From Drosophila miranda (Eukaryota; Arthropoda; Insecta; Diptera; Drosophilidae), in contig NC_046677.1 of assembly GCF_003369915.1 (NCBI RefSeq), positions 3,658,001-3,722,000 on the forward strand: DNA of 64,000 nucleotides, read 5' to 3'. The position numbers and the translations under genes are program-made. The notes beneath the pieces are model-generated. The model worked only from the letters and a program-made list of their open reading frames with translations, ran no database searches and was not told the origin of the DNA. Numbering within the stretch: position 1 is the first letter of the stretch; each line of letters begins with the position of its first letter. This document shows, piece after piece, positions 45,801 through 57,079 of this stretch.

Positions 45801-48800
45801 GAGAGAGACAGAAAATCAGTCTGAGCGTGACGTCGGGTGCTGCGTAGCCAGTGCAAATTGATTTGTTCCTTTTGGCTATAAAAATGATCTGATCTGATCC
45901 AGATTCAGCAATCTGATAGATATGGTCATTATCTATGATTCTGCGTTTTTAGTTTTCTCGAATGTGCAATATTGTGGATGCAACAGATTTTCGTTCTTTG
46001 TGTGAGTGGAAGGGGGTGGGGTGAAATTTGGAGATACACGTTTTATAGTAAGATCTAACAGGAGTGCGGATACCAAATTTGGTTACTCTAGCCTTAATAG
46101 TCTCTGAGATTTTTGAATATCCCCAGATTTTCGTCCTTTGCGGGGGCGGAAGGGGGTGTGGCGAAATTTTGAAACAAACTCGTCTCGGTCCGATATATTA
46201 GGAGTGTGGATACCAAATTTGGTTGCTCTAGCTTTTGCAGTCTCTGAGATCTAGGCGCTTATGTTTTACTCTAAGCAAAGCCGCCTATGCTACGTGTGTG
46301 TTAGAGAGAGACAGGGCGAGAAAAAATGAAATTGTTTTCTTGATGCTGGCTATAATAATAATACGATCCAATTCAGATTCTGTCTCAAAGATATGGTCAT
46401 TCTCTACAATTCTACGTTTTTGGTTTTCTCATATCTTTAAAATTGTGGATGCCACAGATTTTCATCCTTTGTGGGGGCGGAAGTGGGCGGGGCGAAGTTT
46501 TGAAATATTTTTGTAGCAGTGACATATCACAGAAGTCTGGATCCAAAACATCGTTGCTCTAGCTCTTATAGTCTTTGAGCACTAGGCGCTGAAGGGGACG
46601 GACAGACGGACAGACGGACAGACAGACAGGGCTCAATCGACTCGGCTATTGATGCTGATCAAGAATATATATACTTTATGGGGTCGGAAACGATTCCTTC
46701 TGGACGTTACACACATCCACTTTTACCAAAAATCTAATATACCCCAATACTCATTTTGAGTATCGGGTATAAAAAGCGGAAACGAAGCAGAGTTATCAGA
46801 ATTTTAGGTTGGATGGTGGGTCCAGCCATTAGCGCATCATTCAGTGATACTCCAGACGCTGTTTTGGCAGATCCATCGAACACTACGCGTAATTTGGTGG
46901 TTGTACTATCCTGCTTGTGGACGCAATGGTGAGGCAAGAAGTACTGCGGGAGGTCTGACTGCCGCGAAGCTGGCGACATGTGTCCTAAATCACGATACTC
47001 CTGAAGAAACTCCATATATTTTGCCTTAAGCTGTGCATTTTTTGCTAGCTTCCTCTCCAAATTGAGAAATCTACGTAGCGCCTGCTGATACGATTCTCCT
47101 AATTCCTCTAGACTGAATTTGGTTGGCAAACGCACGGAGTAAGCTCCGGACTCTAGGCGAATGCAGTTTGTGACGAAATGCTGTTCGCAATGAACATCTT
47201 CCTCCGAAATTGATGAGGGCGAATAATCTCCATCGACTTCCCAAAACCACCTTACAATATCGCACAAATTAGTCTCGCAAGCGGAGATGACAGGGGGATC
47301 TTCAACGGCTGCTAGCGCCGCACGGGCTTTCTCAGAGTTTTTAATACTTCCTGACACTATCCAGCCAAGTTTCGTCTTCTGCAATGTTGGCAATTGGTCT
47401 GACAGTCGAATCTGTCCAACGCACATTAATTCGAAGAACAAACCAGCACCTATCAACAGATCGACACGCTGGGGCTTGGCGAAATTAGGATCAGCCAGTT
47501 TTAGATTATTTGGCATTGGCCAATCCTTTGCGTCTAGGCCGAAGTTAGGCTGCATTCCTGTGATTGAGGCAGTGATAATTTCAGAGAGGAATCCGCGATA
47601 GCTTTCGTCTTGAGATTGCAGGACGATGTCCACAGCCTTGCTGGATGGTAGAATTGACTCTCCAATACGGGCAATTTGAACGTGAGACGGGTGAGGATCT
47701 AACTGCAGCTGATTGGCGAGTCTCGATGTTATAAAGTTAACCTGAGAAGCGGAATCTAAAATGACACGACATGGAATAAGCGATCCAAAACGGCCCCTGA
47801 CATATACGATTGCAGTAGCTAGCAGCACGTTTTGGCTAGGCAGAGATTTCTGACTCGAGGAGGGAGGGCTAATATATTTGCTTGCTACTAGGGCACTTGC
47901 AGGATCATGCTGGGTCGATTCCGTGCTCGGCGACGGAAACTCAGCGTCAGCGCCCGACTGCATGTGGAGCAGTGTGTGATGCTTGGCTTGGCAATTTCTA
48001 CATGCCCCTGACTTGCAGCGTTGCAATGAATGGCCTTTGTTGAGGCAGTTTAGACATAAATGGCGCTTCTTCACCTCCTTGTATCGAGAAAAAACAGGGA
48101 GATCTATAAATGCCTGGCATCGGGATATGTAGTGATCGGAGGATTTGCAATACTTGCATGTTGAGCTATTATGATCGTTAATGGAGGTGATTAGGGTGCT
48201 AGGTTTACTTTCTCCCACCTGCTGGCTAGGAATTGTTACCATAGCCGATCCCAAATTTTCCAGCATCCGACATCTTGCTTCCAAGAATGAGGCCATGCTT
48301 GACCACCGAGGCAATCCTGACGTCGGCAAGTTCTCTTCCCATTTCTCCTTGGTCTTGTGGTCCAATTTCGTGCCTATGATGAAGATCAGCAACCCATCGG
48401 AAAACTCCTGCGGGGTCGCCAAGGTCTGAAGTGCACGCAAGTGCGAATTGATTTTATCGCTGAGCGCGCGCAAGCCGATAGCCGAGCCCTTCTACACCCC
48501 GAAAATAGCCTTGACGTGTGTCTGAAAATGTAACAGTTTATTATCGAATCGCAACATTAGTAAATTCAACGCCTTGTCGTAATTCTCCTCAGAAAGTTCC
48601 AAGGAACGAATCGTATCCAGCGCAGCACCATCTAGACATCCACGAAGATATTGGAATTTTTCGATGATTGGTATACAAGACCATCGTATACCATTGTCGA
48701 AAACATCGCGTGGAATTCTGGCCAATCCATGTAGCTCCCACCGAATCGCGGAAGCTGCAACTCGGGCATTCGAGAACGGCCTATACTATTATAGGCGAAC

Positions 48801-49141
48801 AACGACGAATTCCCCTCGAGAGTATGCCGAGCCGTTCAATTGGCAACATTTACCGTGCGAGCAGCCATCAACTCCCGCGACAGCCTGGACCTAACCTTGA
48901 CATAAACATTCGAAAAGTCCAGCCGGGCATCATGGGCTAACTGCAGGAAATCCAGCCTTTCAAGGCTCGTTTGAGCGGCATCGAAATCCGCATTCATTCG
49001 CTCGATCTGCTCTAAGCGAGCTTGAAGTTCTGCCTCATCTAACTCGGAAAGCTCTTCATTGGTGAGAAAGCGATCCATGGCCTTTAGTTGGCGCGCGATG
49101 GACTCGGCCTTGTGCTTGTAGAAATCTACATCACTCGGCAT
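42845..49141 (-). pseudogene. BEL/Pao gag-pol, disrupted
   Basis: Gag starts at 49141 (MPSDVDFYKHKAESIARQLK). In-frame stops follow VNVAN and, near 48492, AIFGV; a frame change occurs between. 48473-46734 carries CCHC-type knuckles (CKYCKSSDHYISRC, CLNCLNKGHSLQRC), a protease site with DSAS, and the RT start VVFDGSAKTASGVSLNDAL. RT is cut by the mini-me element, resumes at 45673 with YVDD (FYVDDLISGG), and changes frame near 45290. 45299-43836 holds the Pao RNase H (HAFCDASQAAYGACVYM) and the integrase zinc motif (CVRCF). A final disruption near 43840 precedes the integrase core (GVDFCGPF, SDNATNFVEA, and HFGGLWEAAVK with the Glu). Domain identity is sure; function in this copy is lost. Confidence 0.88.
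45674..46775 (-). mobile_element. full-length mini-me element nested in the BEL RT
   Basis: AAACGAGGGGGAACG to GGGTATAAAAA. On the BEL coding strand the flanks are CGTTTCCGC before TTTTTATACCC, and CTCGTTT before AAAGTCGCC, so the target was a T/A-rich spot inside codons for RFR..KVALCGDI. No unambiguous target duplication, as expected for Helitron-like insertion. Confidence 0.88.
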
Positions 49142-49526
49142 TGCTGCGTTCGCGACATTGGTAGGTGCAGCTCAGGTGCTGCCATGTTGAGGTTTTAAAA
49201 GAGTCACTCAGCACGACCGAAAAAGACACCCTGTATACGTATAAACGTGGCAACCGAAAGCAAAGGGATTACAGCTAATGCCTTTAGCTGTGCGAGCTGT
49301 CCGATTCCGCTTTGTACTCCGCTTGTGTGTATTAGTGAGTTCGCTGCACTGCCTACCGCACTGCACTGACCGAATTGTCGCGACAGAGAAATTAATAGCC
49401 AGCAATGCGTGTATGTAGGTGTATGTAAGTGTGTTTTAGCACCGAATTGTGCTTAACCGCCGAAAATTTGCTAGGGCTAACGAATGTCGATCGCGAATGA
49501 TTATTAATTGACACTGCAACTCAGAG

Positions 49527-49544
49527 ATCACGTCGGGGTCACCA
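49527..49544 (-). other. BEL primer-binding site
   Basis: TGGTGACCCCGACGTGAT on the minus strand, seven bases inside the 5' LTR; begins TGG, complementary to tRNA CCA. This form is typical for BEL elements. Confidence 0.75.
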
Positions 49545-49551
49545 AATTTTA

Positions 49552-49923
49552 TGTGGAGATAATGTTTTTTATCCCCAATCGGCCGACTAATTATTTCGAA
49601 TTAAATAAAACTCGGCGCAGAAATAAAATTACGATATGTTCTTTAATGCGTGACATCCAAATTGCAAGTGTGGCTTGCCTGCCCTTTACATTGCCGCTCC
49701 GATCGCTAAGCGCAGCTTCGCTCGGCTGACGTCGGTAGGCAGACGCAAAGCGGAGATAGCGAAGAGCGAGCTGGCAGAGAGCGTTTAGCAGGGCAAGCAC
49801 GCGCAAAGCTTTAACAAACAAATGAGTGACATAGACATAAGTAACAAACAAAATAAGCGGCTGAGGGCCAAGAATTAGGTGCTATTTGGCAAGCAGCTAA
49901 TCGGCTGGGTTCTGCTCCGAACA
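49552..49923 (-). repeat. BEL 5' LTR
   Basis: Identical by eye to 42500-42871; followed by TGACC. Confidence 0.92.
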
Positions 49924-50082
49924 TGACCCTTAAAATTTAAATTTTTGTTCCTTTGAAAATGCTACATATATAGCGACAGTCTCTACTCCACGCCATATGA
50001 ATTTGCAAAAGTACGGGAGTATTCTAAGTTTTCGTCCGTTGGCTGAGGTTTTTTATTAATTACAGTCCCTTATGGTGTGGAG

Positions 50083-51199
50083 TTTTTATACCCGATACTC
50101 AAAATGAGTATTGGGGTATATTAGATTTGTGGTAAAAGTGGATGTGTGTAACGTCCAAAAGGAATCGTTTCCGACCCCATAAAGTATATATATTCTTGAT
50201 CAGCATCAATAGCCGAGTCGATTGAGCCATGTCTGTCTGTCCGTCTGTCCGTCCGTCCGTCTGTCCGTCTGTCCGTTCCCTTCAGCGCCTAGTGCTCAAA
50301 GACTATAAGAGCGAGAGCAACGATGTTTTGGATCCAGACTTCTGTGATATGTCACTGCTACAAGAATATTTCAAAACTTTGCCCCGCCCACTTCCGCCCC
50401 CACAAAGGGCGAAAATCTGTGGCATCCACAATTTCGGCGATACGAGAAAACTACGCAGAATCGTAGAAGATGACTATATCTTCTAGAGTGCAAAATCTGA
50501 ACCAGATCGTATTATTATTATAGCCAGCATCAAGAAAACAATTTCATTTTTTCTCGCCCTGTCTCTCTCTAACACACACGTAGCATAGGCGGCTTTGCTT
50601 AGAGTAAAACATAAGCGCCTAGATCTCAGAGACTACAAAAGCTAGAGCAACCAAATTTGGTATCCACACTCCTAATATATCGGACCGAGACGAGTTTGTT
50701 TCAAAATTTCGCCACACCCCCTTCCGCCCCCGCAAAGGACGAAAATCTGGGGATATTCAAAAATCTCAGAGACTATTAACGCTAGAGTAACCAAATTTAG
50801 TATCCGCACTCCTGTTAGATCTTACTATAAAACGTGTATCTCAAAATTTCACCCCAGTCCCTTCCGCCTACACAAAAGACGAAAATCTGTTGCATGCACA
50901 ATATTGCAGATTCGAGAAAACTAAAAACGCAGAATCATAGATAACGACCATATCTATCTGATTGCTGAATCTGGATCAGATCAGATCATTTTTATAGCCA
51001 AAGGAAACAAATCAATTTGAAGCGGCTACGCAGTGCCCGACGTCACGCTCAGACTGATTTTCTGTCTCTCTCGCACGCACTCTTTGTCGTGTCGTTCAAT
51101 ATTAGCGGCGTCTGCCGGAGGAGAGCCATACTGACTTAGTATCGGGTATAACCGTAGAGTTGCGGTGTCCGCAGCAACTCACAACGTTCCCCCTCGTTT
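50083..51199 (+). mobile_element. full-length mini-me/DINE-1-type element
   Basis: TTTTTATACCCGATACTCAA to CCCCCTCGTTT. It has inserted exactly at the end of the inverted-repeat arm ACAGTCCCTTATGGTGTGGA, 160 bp right of the BEL element. Confidence 0.88.
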
Positions 51200-51780
51200 T
51201 TAGATTGTGCTTTGCAAGCAATCCGCGAGTAACAGCCCTCTGCTGGTGTCACACGGTCTACTTGATCTTATTGCACCTAATTGCATCGCCACTTAAAAGA
51301 TGCAGTAATTGCATATCAACGTTCAGATTATACAGCTTTAGAAAAGAGTAAAAATGTTGTGCTGCACCTAATGCCGTTTACTCGACCTTCGTAGTTATAT
51401 ATTTAAATCTTTTTCTAATCTTAAAGTAAATGTAAATAACGACGGGAAACCAAAATATGTGTCGTTAAGGCCAGACAATTAAATCTGACAAGTCAGCTGA
51501 AAAATAGCACCAAGAATACCACGAAGCTGTTAAAAATTAAAAAATTGAAGAAGTCAACTTTTGCAAAAATGGTGTATCCTGAACTGCACAGTGACAATAA
51601 TGAATCTAAATATTTTTTTTTTTGGTTATTATGAGTGGCTTCATTTAAAAACTACGCCAAATAAAATGATTTTTGAAATGTTTTAAATTCAAAATTTTCT
51701 TTTGTTGGACGCACCAGGGACAAACTTTCGTTGATCTCGAGTTTAATACAATTTATTAATATATTTATATGAATATATGA
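51200..51780. other. spacer, nothing recognised
   Basis: AT-rich without supported features. Confidence 0.4.
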
Positions 51781-51786
51781 ACTTAC

Positions 51787-52058
51787 CAATTTCATATGGA
51801 GGTAATGGAAATGGGTCGCATCCATATTGAAGGCCGCGATAACCAGCACCTTCCATTTTGGTGCCAGTCCTAATGTAGATGTAATTCATCCAGAATTACG
51901 AGGAACGGATCACTCCCGTACATTTGCAGGTTATGCAGAATGTATATTTCGCCGGAATTCAATTTTGCGGAGCGACTCTCCCGCGTTACGTGATTTAACG
52001 TGTTCACCAGCTGCTCCTCGGACAGCGTCCGGACAAACGGCAACAAAAATTGATCCAT
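51787..52058 (-). pseudogene. unknown gene family member, broken exon
   Basis: Begins MDQFLLPFVRTLSEEQLVNT and continues RSAKLNSGEIYILHNLQMYG. A stop follows DELHLH; beyond it, in another frame, KWKVLVIAAFNMDATHFHYL and HMKL lead to the donor TTG/GTAAGT, matching the fragment at 36116-36190. The stop and frame change suggest a dead copy, though an unseen tiny intron is possible. Family not recognised. Confidence 0.45.
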
Positions 52059-52267
52059 TATTTGAGTAATTATTTATTATTTGAGTAAGACAACAATAGT
52101 TGCAACACAAATGTAAATCAACACACACACTGACTTTTCAGCTTTTACTTCGCGTCCTGTCCGATCTTTTCCGTTAACGGAACAATTGTTTCTGACGCAC
52201 ACATACAATTCAAGTAAGCCTCACGTATTACGCATGTATTGAAACATAACGGAAGATTGCGAGAAAA

Positions 52268-52375
52268 ATGATGGAGTTGTCGACTGCTGTTGTGGAGGCA
52301 GATGAAAAAGTAAGCAATCCACTAATAATATCTTTTATTGGACCATTCTATTCAACATCCATTGCAGGAGAACGT

Positions 52376-52407
<32 letters not shown>

Positions 52408-53310
52408 ACCCTTCCACACAGCAGCAGCGCACCTCGTACTTACACATCATCTTCAACAACAACCTCCACCTGGCAACAACAACAACAGCGTCGTAGGAGG
52501 AGGAGGTGGTCCGGGAAAGAACATGCTCGGGAACAGCAACAGCAACAATCAAAATCCTCATCTGTCGCCGGCCGGTGGATGTCTCGGACTGCCCACTTCG
52601 CTGCAATCGGCCTCCTCATCGGGATCGGCAACGCTAGCTCACTCGCTAAACAGTGCCAACTCGGGTCCCATCGACCTATCGGCCGCCTCTGCCCGTCGAA
52701 GTTCCAGTCCCGTCCGGCCCGGTGGCCATAAGACCAGAGACAACTGCAGGTCTCCATAGACTGGATTCTCGGGGATGAAGAAGCTCCCCCGCAACAACAG
52801 CAGACGCCCCAGGAAGTGCAAGTATATCCCATACTACGGTCCTTTCCGCAGGCTGCTCCATCTCCAACTCTATCTTTGGCTCGGGGTCCCACAACTGGGG
52901 GGATACGGTCGGTCGACAATGCCGTCCGTGCTGGAGGTATTTAATTCCTCGGCCGACTTGAGATCGCGGTGGGAAACGATGAGGCGAATGAAATCAAAAA
53001 TGAAAACGACACAGAGTTGCCCTTGCCGACATCGTCATAAAGTATTATGAAAAGTTAAATCTGTCAATAGACCGCCAACTCGGCCGCCAGCTTGCCGAGG
53101 ATGTGTGTCCGTCGACTGGTAGAGGCGGAGTCATATATGACCTGATCTGTGGTCGCAAACGCGAAGTAAGTTTTTCTAGGATTACAAAATTAAATTAATA
53201 TATATTTATTTTTCTACAGTACTTACGAAAGCTTAAACAAGCAGCTGCCCTGGAGCTATTATTCCCACAGAACGCCGATACTTCCCATTCCTGCCGTTCC
53301 GTTTATTACA
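52268..53310 (+). pseudogene. remnant of a Pro/Gln/Ser-rich regulatory-type protein gene
   Basis: A possible first exon MMELSTAVVEADEK ends at GTAAGC; after a 56-bp intron the next exon opens with a stop (TAA at 52377) and a run of 27 C. It then reads HHLQQQPPPGNNNNS, SGPIDLSAASARRSSSPVRP, a stop, QVSIDWILGDEEAPPQQQQT in the same register after a shift, and finally SIDRQLGRQLAEDVCPSTGR with GGVIYDLICGRKRE, which splices (GTAAGT, then CTACAG at 53219) to YLRKLKQAAALELLFPQN. The C-terminal block looks like a folded domain that I cannot name. Stops in the middle argue for a pseudogene, but the splice sites are well kept. GC-rich, unlike its surroundings. Confidence 0.5.
52381..52407 (+). repeat. 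poly(C) run, 27 bases
   Basis: Uninterrupted C homopolymer inside the Pro-rich exon. Its length is likely to be unstable, or mis-called in sequencing, and controls which frame follows. Confidence 0.8.
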
Positions 53311-53464
53311 TATTATATATTATATTATATTATAGTTTCTTATTTACTTATTAATGAATTATGAAGAATTATTTCCACTCGCCGGCGCCAAAGGGAGCTT
53401 ATCTTTTTCTACAAGCTACACAAATAAATCAAAATCGCCGAATCGGTATCTAGATATGTATATT

Positions 53465-54546
53465 AAACGAGGGGGAACGTTGTGAGTTGCTGCGGACACC
53501 GCAACTCTACAGTTATACCCGATACTAAGTCAGTATGGCTCTCCTCCGGCAGACGCCGCTAATATTAAAAGACACGACAAAGAGTGCGTGCGAGAGAGAC
53601 AGAAAATCAGTCTGAGCGTGACGTCGGGGGCTGCGTAGCCAGTGCAAATTGATTTAATCCTTTTGGCTATAAAAATGATCTGATCTGATCCAGATTCAGC
53701 AATCTGATAGATATGATCATTATCTATGATTCTGATTTTATCTATGATTTTCGTCCTTTGTGGGGGCGGAAGGGGGTGGGGCGAAATTTTGAGATACACG
53801 TTTTATAGTAAGATCTAACAGGAGTGCGGATACCAAATTTGGTTACTCTAGCCTTAATAGTCTCTGAGATTTGTGAATATCCCCAGATTTTCATCCTTTG
53901 CGGGGGCGGAAGGGGGTGTGGCGAAATTTTGAAACAAACTCGTCTTGGTCCGATATATTAGGAGTGTGGATACCAAATTTGGTTGCTCTAGCTTTTATAG
54001 TCTCTGAGATCTAGGCGCTAATGTTTTACTCTAAGCAAAGCCGGCTATGCTACGTGTGTGTTAGAGAGAGACAGGGCGAGAAAAAATGAAATTGTTTTTT
54101 TGATGCTGGCTATAATAATAATACGATCCAATTCAGATTCTGTCTCAAAGATATGGTCATTCTCTACAATTCAACGTTTTTGGTTTTCTCATATCTTTAA
54201 AATTGTGGATGCCACAGATTTTCATCCTTTGTGGGGCCGGAAGTGGGCGGGGCGAAGTTTTGAAATATTTTTGTAGCAGTGACATATCACAGAAGTCTGG
54301 ATCCAAAACATCGTTGCTCTAGCTCTTATAGTCTTTGAGGACTAGGCGCTGAAGGGGACGGACAGACGGACGGACGGACGGACGGACGGACGGACGGACA
54401 GACAGACAGGTCTCAATCGACTCGGCTATTGATGCTGATCAAGAATATATATACTTTATGGGGTCGGAAACGATTCCTTCTGGACGTCCACTTTTACCAC
54501 AAATCTAATATACCCCAATACTCATTTTGAGTATCGGGTATAAAAA
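53465..54546 (-). mobile_element. full-length mini-me/DINE-1-type element
   Basis: AAACGAGGGGGAACG to GGGTATAAAAA; slightly shortened inside (deletions near 53735 and before the final block), long GGAC microsatellite. Confidence 0.88.
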
Positions 54547-54717
54547 TGCATTTATTCATGTGTTGGTTGGGAAGTATGAATACATCAGTTCAGTTCTGTT
54601 TCACAAAACTTGACTTGAAAAGGTGCACTAGTCATACTGTATGGAAAGTATGTATGTATGTACATATGTATGCGAGTATGATGGCCAAATCTCGAAATCT
54701 TGTGAGAAAGACATGCA

Positions 54718-55248
54718 AGTTAACGTACCCAATTCTATTGAGCTCTTATACGAGTTGTAAACAATCTTTGGCTTTCCAAAACGAAAACAATTTCAATCTT
54801 GGGCCTCCGCCTAATTGATTTCTAAGATGTACAATCGCAAGGGCTCCCACCGCAATCCCAATCTTTGACACTCGCCTAAATGGAAAACCAATGTTTGCCC
54901 ACACCCGGCTTCTCATAAACAATCTCACTCCCGGCTTTCTGCAGATCCTGCACTTTAGGCATTTTACAGTTCTCTCTTTGGATGACGAAATCCAATACTC
55001 GGGATGGCGAAATCAATTGAAATGTTTATAGAAAAACTGTTCCCGAAAGGGATCAACGATGCAAAGATCAGAAAGTTCAAGTCAGTCTTGATCCAGAAGC
55101 GACACCGCAAAGTCGAGCTAAAAATTAAGATCGCGCAAACCCTTTGCCCGGAATCCTTTGTGACCCTCTACTTAAATCTATATCAGTGAAGTTAGAAGTA
55201 AAATAAAAACTTTTTAAAAACACAATCCGCTACCGCAGTTATTTAATT
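54718..55248 (+). repeat. errantivirus 5' LTR
   Basis: 531 bp, direct repeat of 61669-62199. AATAAAAAC at 55202 is the likely poly(A) signal. Two open frames, one per strand, run through it. Confidence 0.92.
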
Positions 55249-55265
55249 GGCGCCCAACGTGGGGC
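55248..55265 (+). other. errantivirus primer-binding site (tRNA-Lys)
   Basis: TGGCGCCCAACGTGGGGC starts at the last LTR base and is complementary to the 3' end of a Drosophila tRNA-Lys as I know it. Confidence 0.8.
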
Positions 55266-55870
55266 GACGTTGTATAAAAAGCACCGAATAATAAAAGTGT
55301 TGCGTCGTGCCGAAACCCGAAGGACAATTAATTAATGGAATAAATCCTTCAGATATAAAAACGCGGAGTGACTGTGAGATATAAGATAAGAAAAAGTGAG
55401 ATAAAAAGGAAACAAACCGGAGCTTAGGGTGTGCAAAAATAAATACAATATACAATACAAATACAAATACAAATACAATACAAAATACAAATAAATACAA
55501 AAGCTAATCAAGACAATTCAAAAATACAAAAAAACCAAAAAAAAACCAAAGTTTTTAAACAAAACCAACCAAACCAAAACACAAAGAAAGTGAAACTATC
55601 AGCTAAACCAAAGAAGGAAGACCCCCAGAAGACCCAGTTAAACAAAGAAATTTAAGAAGGAAGACCCGACCTGTCAGCCAAATCAAGAAGGAAGACCCGT
55701 TCGAAGATCTGTCAGCCAAACTAAGAAGGACGACCCCTACCGGATAGTCCGTGAGCAAAAGTTGTATTAATAAATATATAAGTTCAATTAGGTTATATTA
55801 GATTATAAAAACAAACATATAAGAAAAATTTAAGGTGGATCAACTAACTTTAGATTTTGAAAAACTAAAA
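55249..55870 (+). other. errantivirus leader with simple and short tandem repeats
   Basis: Contains an ATACAAATACAA-type tract (55441-55500) and three to four diverged units of AAGAAGGAAGACCC with CTGTCAGCCAAA (about 55612-55740). No long coding frame. In related elements the leader carries regulatory or packaging signals; none can be named here. Confidence 0.6.
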
Positions 55871-57079
55871 ATGATTAACTCACAAACAAGGACCGATCTC
55901 ACTGCAGATCTGGTCAAACAATTGATAGCATTTCAAATTTCACAAGTACAGGAGCAAATTGTAAATTTAAAACAACAAATAGAAACTAAATCCGATCAGG
56001 TATCAGATTATCAGGCAGAAACAATAGACGAGACAATAAAAGATGACACCACATTAAAGGTAATAGAATCCCTACCAATTTTCAATGGTGGATTAAACCA
56101 ATACGTAGGATGGAGGGAAGCTGCAGAAACTGCAGTGAAGTTATATAAGAAAGGAAGTAAGCAATATTATATTGCCTTAACAATTTTGAGAAACAAAATA
56201 ACAGGACCAGCACATGACGCACTGACCAACCACGGGACAGTTTTAAATTTTGATGCCATACTTTCACGACTTGACTTTGTTTACAGTGACAAGAGACCAA
56301 TTTACATAATAGAACAGGAGTTAAGCGTTCTCCGACAAGGGAACCTTTCAATAATAGATTTCTATAACGAGGTTAACAAGAAAATGACCTTGTTAATAAA
56401 TAAGACAATAATGACTCACGGAAAGGACAGTGAAATCACGAAAGAATCAAATAAGAAAATTAGAGACAATGCCTTACGCATTTTTGTCACTGGCCTAAAC
56501 GGCGGCATTGCAGAAATCCTATTTTCATTGAATCCCCCAGATTTACCGAATGCCTTGGCAAAGGTACAGGAATTGCAATCAAATAACATTCGGGCCCAAT
56601 TTGCCTACCAATTCAGTGGCCCCAGAAATTCAGGGAATAATAACTACAATACATTAAGATTCAACCAACGACAATCAAGGACTAATAGTTCACCATTCGA
56701 CCAAAAAAAGGATCTTCAGAGGAATAACATGTCATGGGGACAACCCTATTTCTTGGGTAATAGACAACAAAATCAGGCCCCAGACCCAATGGATGTAGAC
56801 GAATCGATACAAATCAAGAACCGACAGAACAGCAATCAATTCAGGGGAAATAATAATAATAGAAATTATCGGGAGAATACTAACGGTTATTATAGGAGAA
56901 ATAATAACAATTATAACCAAGCTCAGCATTTTAGGGCAAACGTAGTACCGAATAATCAGTCTAACGAAAATCAGGCGCAGAAACGAAAGCCAAACGAAAT
57001 GTCGGAACAACCGGCTAATAAAGCAATGCGGATAAATAACATTGAGGAGGACCATTTTTTAGATCAGCCCCCGAAGTAG
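55871..57079 (+). CDS. gag: errantivirus Gag
   Basis: 402 residues from the first in-frame ATG (MINSQTRTDLTADLVKQLIA); the frame is open upstream to a GTG at 55835. It holds the capsid-like helical region of the 17.6/297/gypsy group (YVGWREAAETAVKLYKKGSK, ILSRLDFVYSDKRPIYIIEQ) and an Asn/Arg/Gln-rich C-terminal part with no CCHC knuckle, as usual in errantivirus Gag. It ends EEDHFLDQPPK. The end overlaps the protease frame across a T-TTT-TTA slip site. Intact. Confidence 0.88.
   Translation: MINSQTRTDLTADLVKQLIAFQISQVQEQIVNLKQQIETKSDQVSDYQAETIDETIKDDTTLKVIESLPIFNGGLNQYVGWREAAETAVKLYKKGSKQYYIALTILRNKITGPAHDALTNHGTVLNFDAILSRLDFVYSDKRPIYIIEQELSVLRQGNLSIIDFYNEVNKKMTLLINKTIMTHGKDSEITKESNKKIRDNALRIFVTGLNGGIAEILFSLNPPDLPNALAKVQELQSNNIRAQFAYQFSGPRNSGNNNYNTLRFNQRQSRTNSSPFDQKKDLQRNNMSWGQPYFLGNRQQNQAPDPMDVDESIQIKNRQNSNQFRGNNNNRNYRENTNGYYRRNNNNYNQAQHFRANVVPNNQSNENQAQKRKPNEMSEQPANKAMRINNIEEDHFLDQPPK
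57055..57061 (+). promoter_or_regulatory. -1 ribosomal frameshift site, gag to pol
   Basis: T TTT TTA in the gag frame fits the X XXY YYZ rule; a -1 slip leads into the protease frame (RSAPEVGLPYLKRVDKK). The gag stop follows 15 bp later. Confidence 0.65.

Larger units (their letters stand above)
42500..49923 (-). mobile_element. BEL/Pao LTR retrotransposon with a nested mini-me element
   Basis: Bounded by LTRs 42500-42871 and 49552-49923 (372 bp each, identical by eye, starting TGTTCGGAG and ending CTCCACA on the minus strand) and flanked by the 5-bp target duplication TGACC (42495-42499 and 49924-49928). Order on the minus strand: LTR, primer-binding site, gag, zinc knuckles, protease, RT, RNase H, integrase, polypurine tract (42872-42886), LTR. 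About 6.3 kb without the mini-me copy at 45674-46775. The protein part is interrupted by stops and frame changes, so this copy is not autonomous. Confidence 0.92.

Noticed and set aside
52376..52919. Minus-strand frames up to 159 codons over the Pro-rich region
   Set aside because: Gly/Cys/Val-rich reverse complements of the C run and CAA/CAG repeats; no homology.
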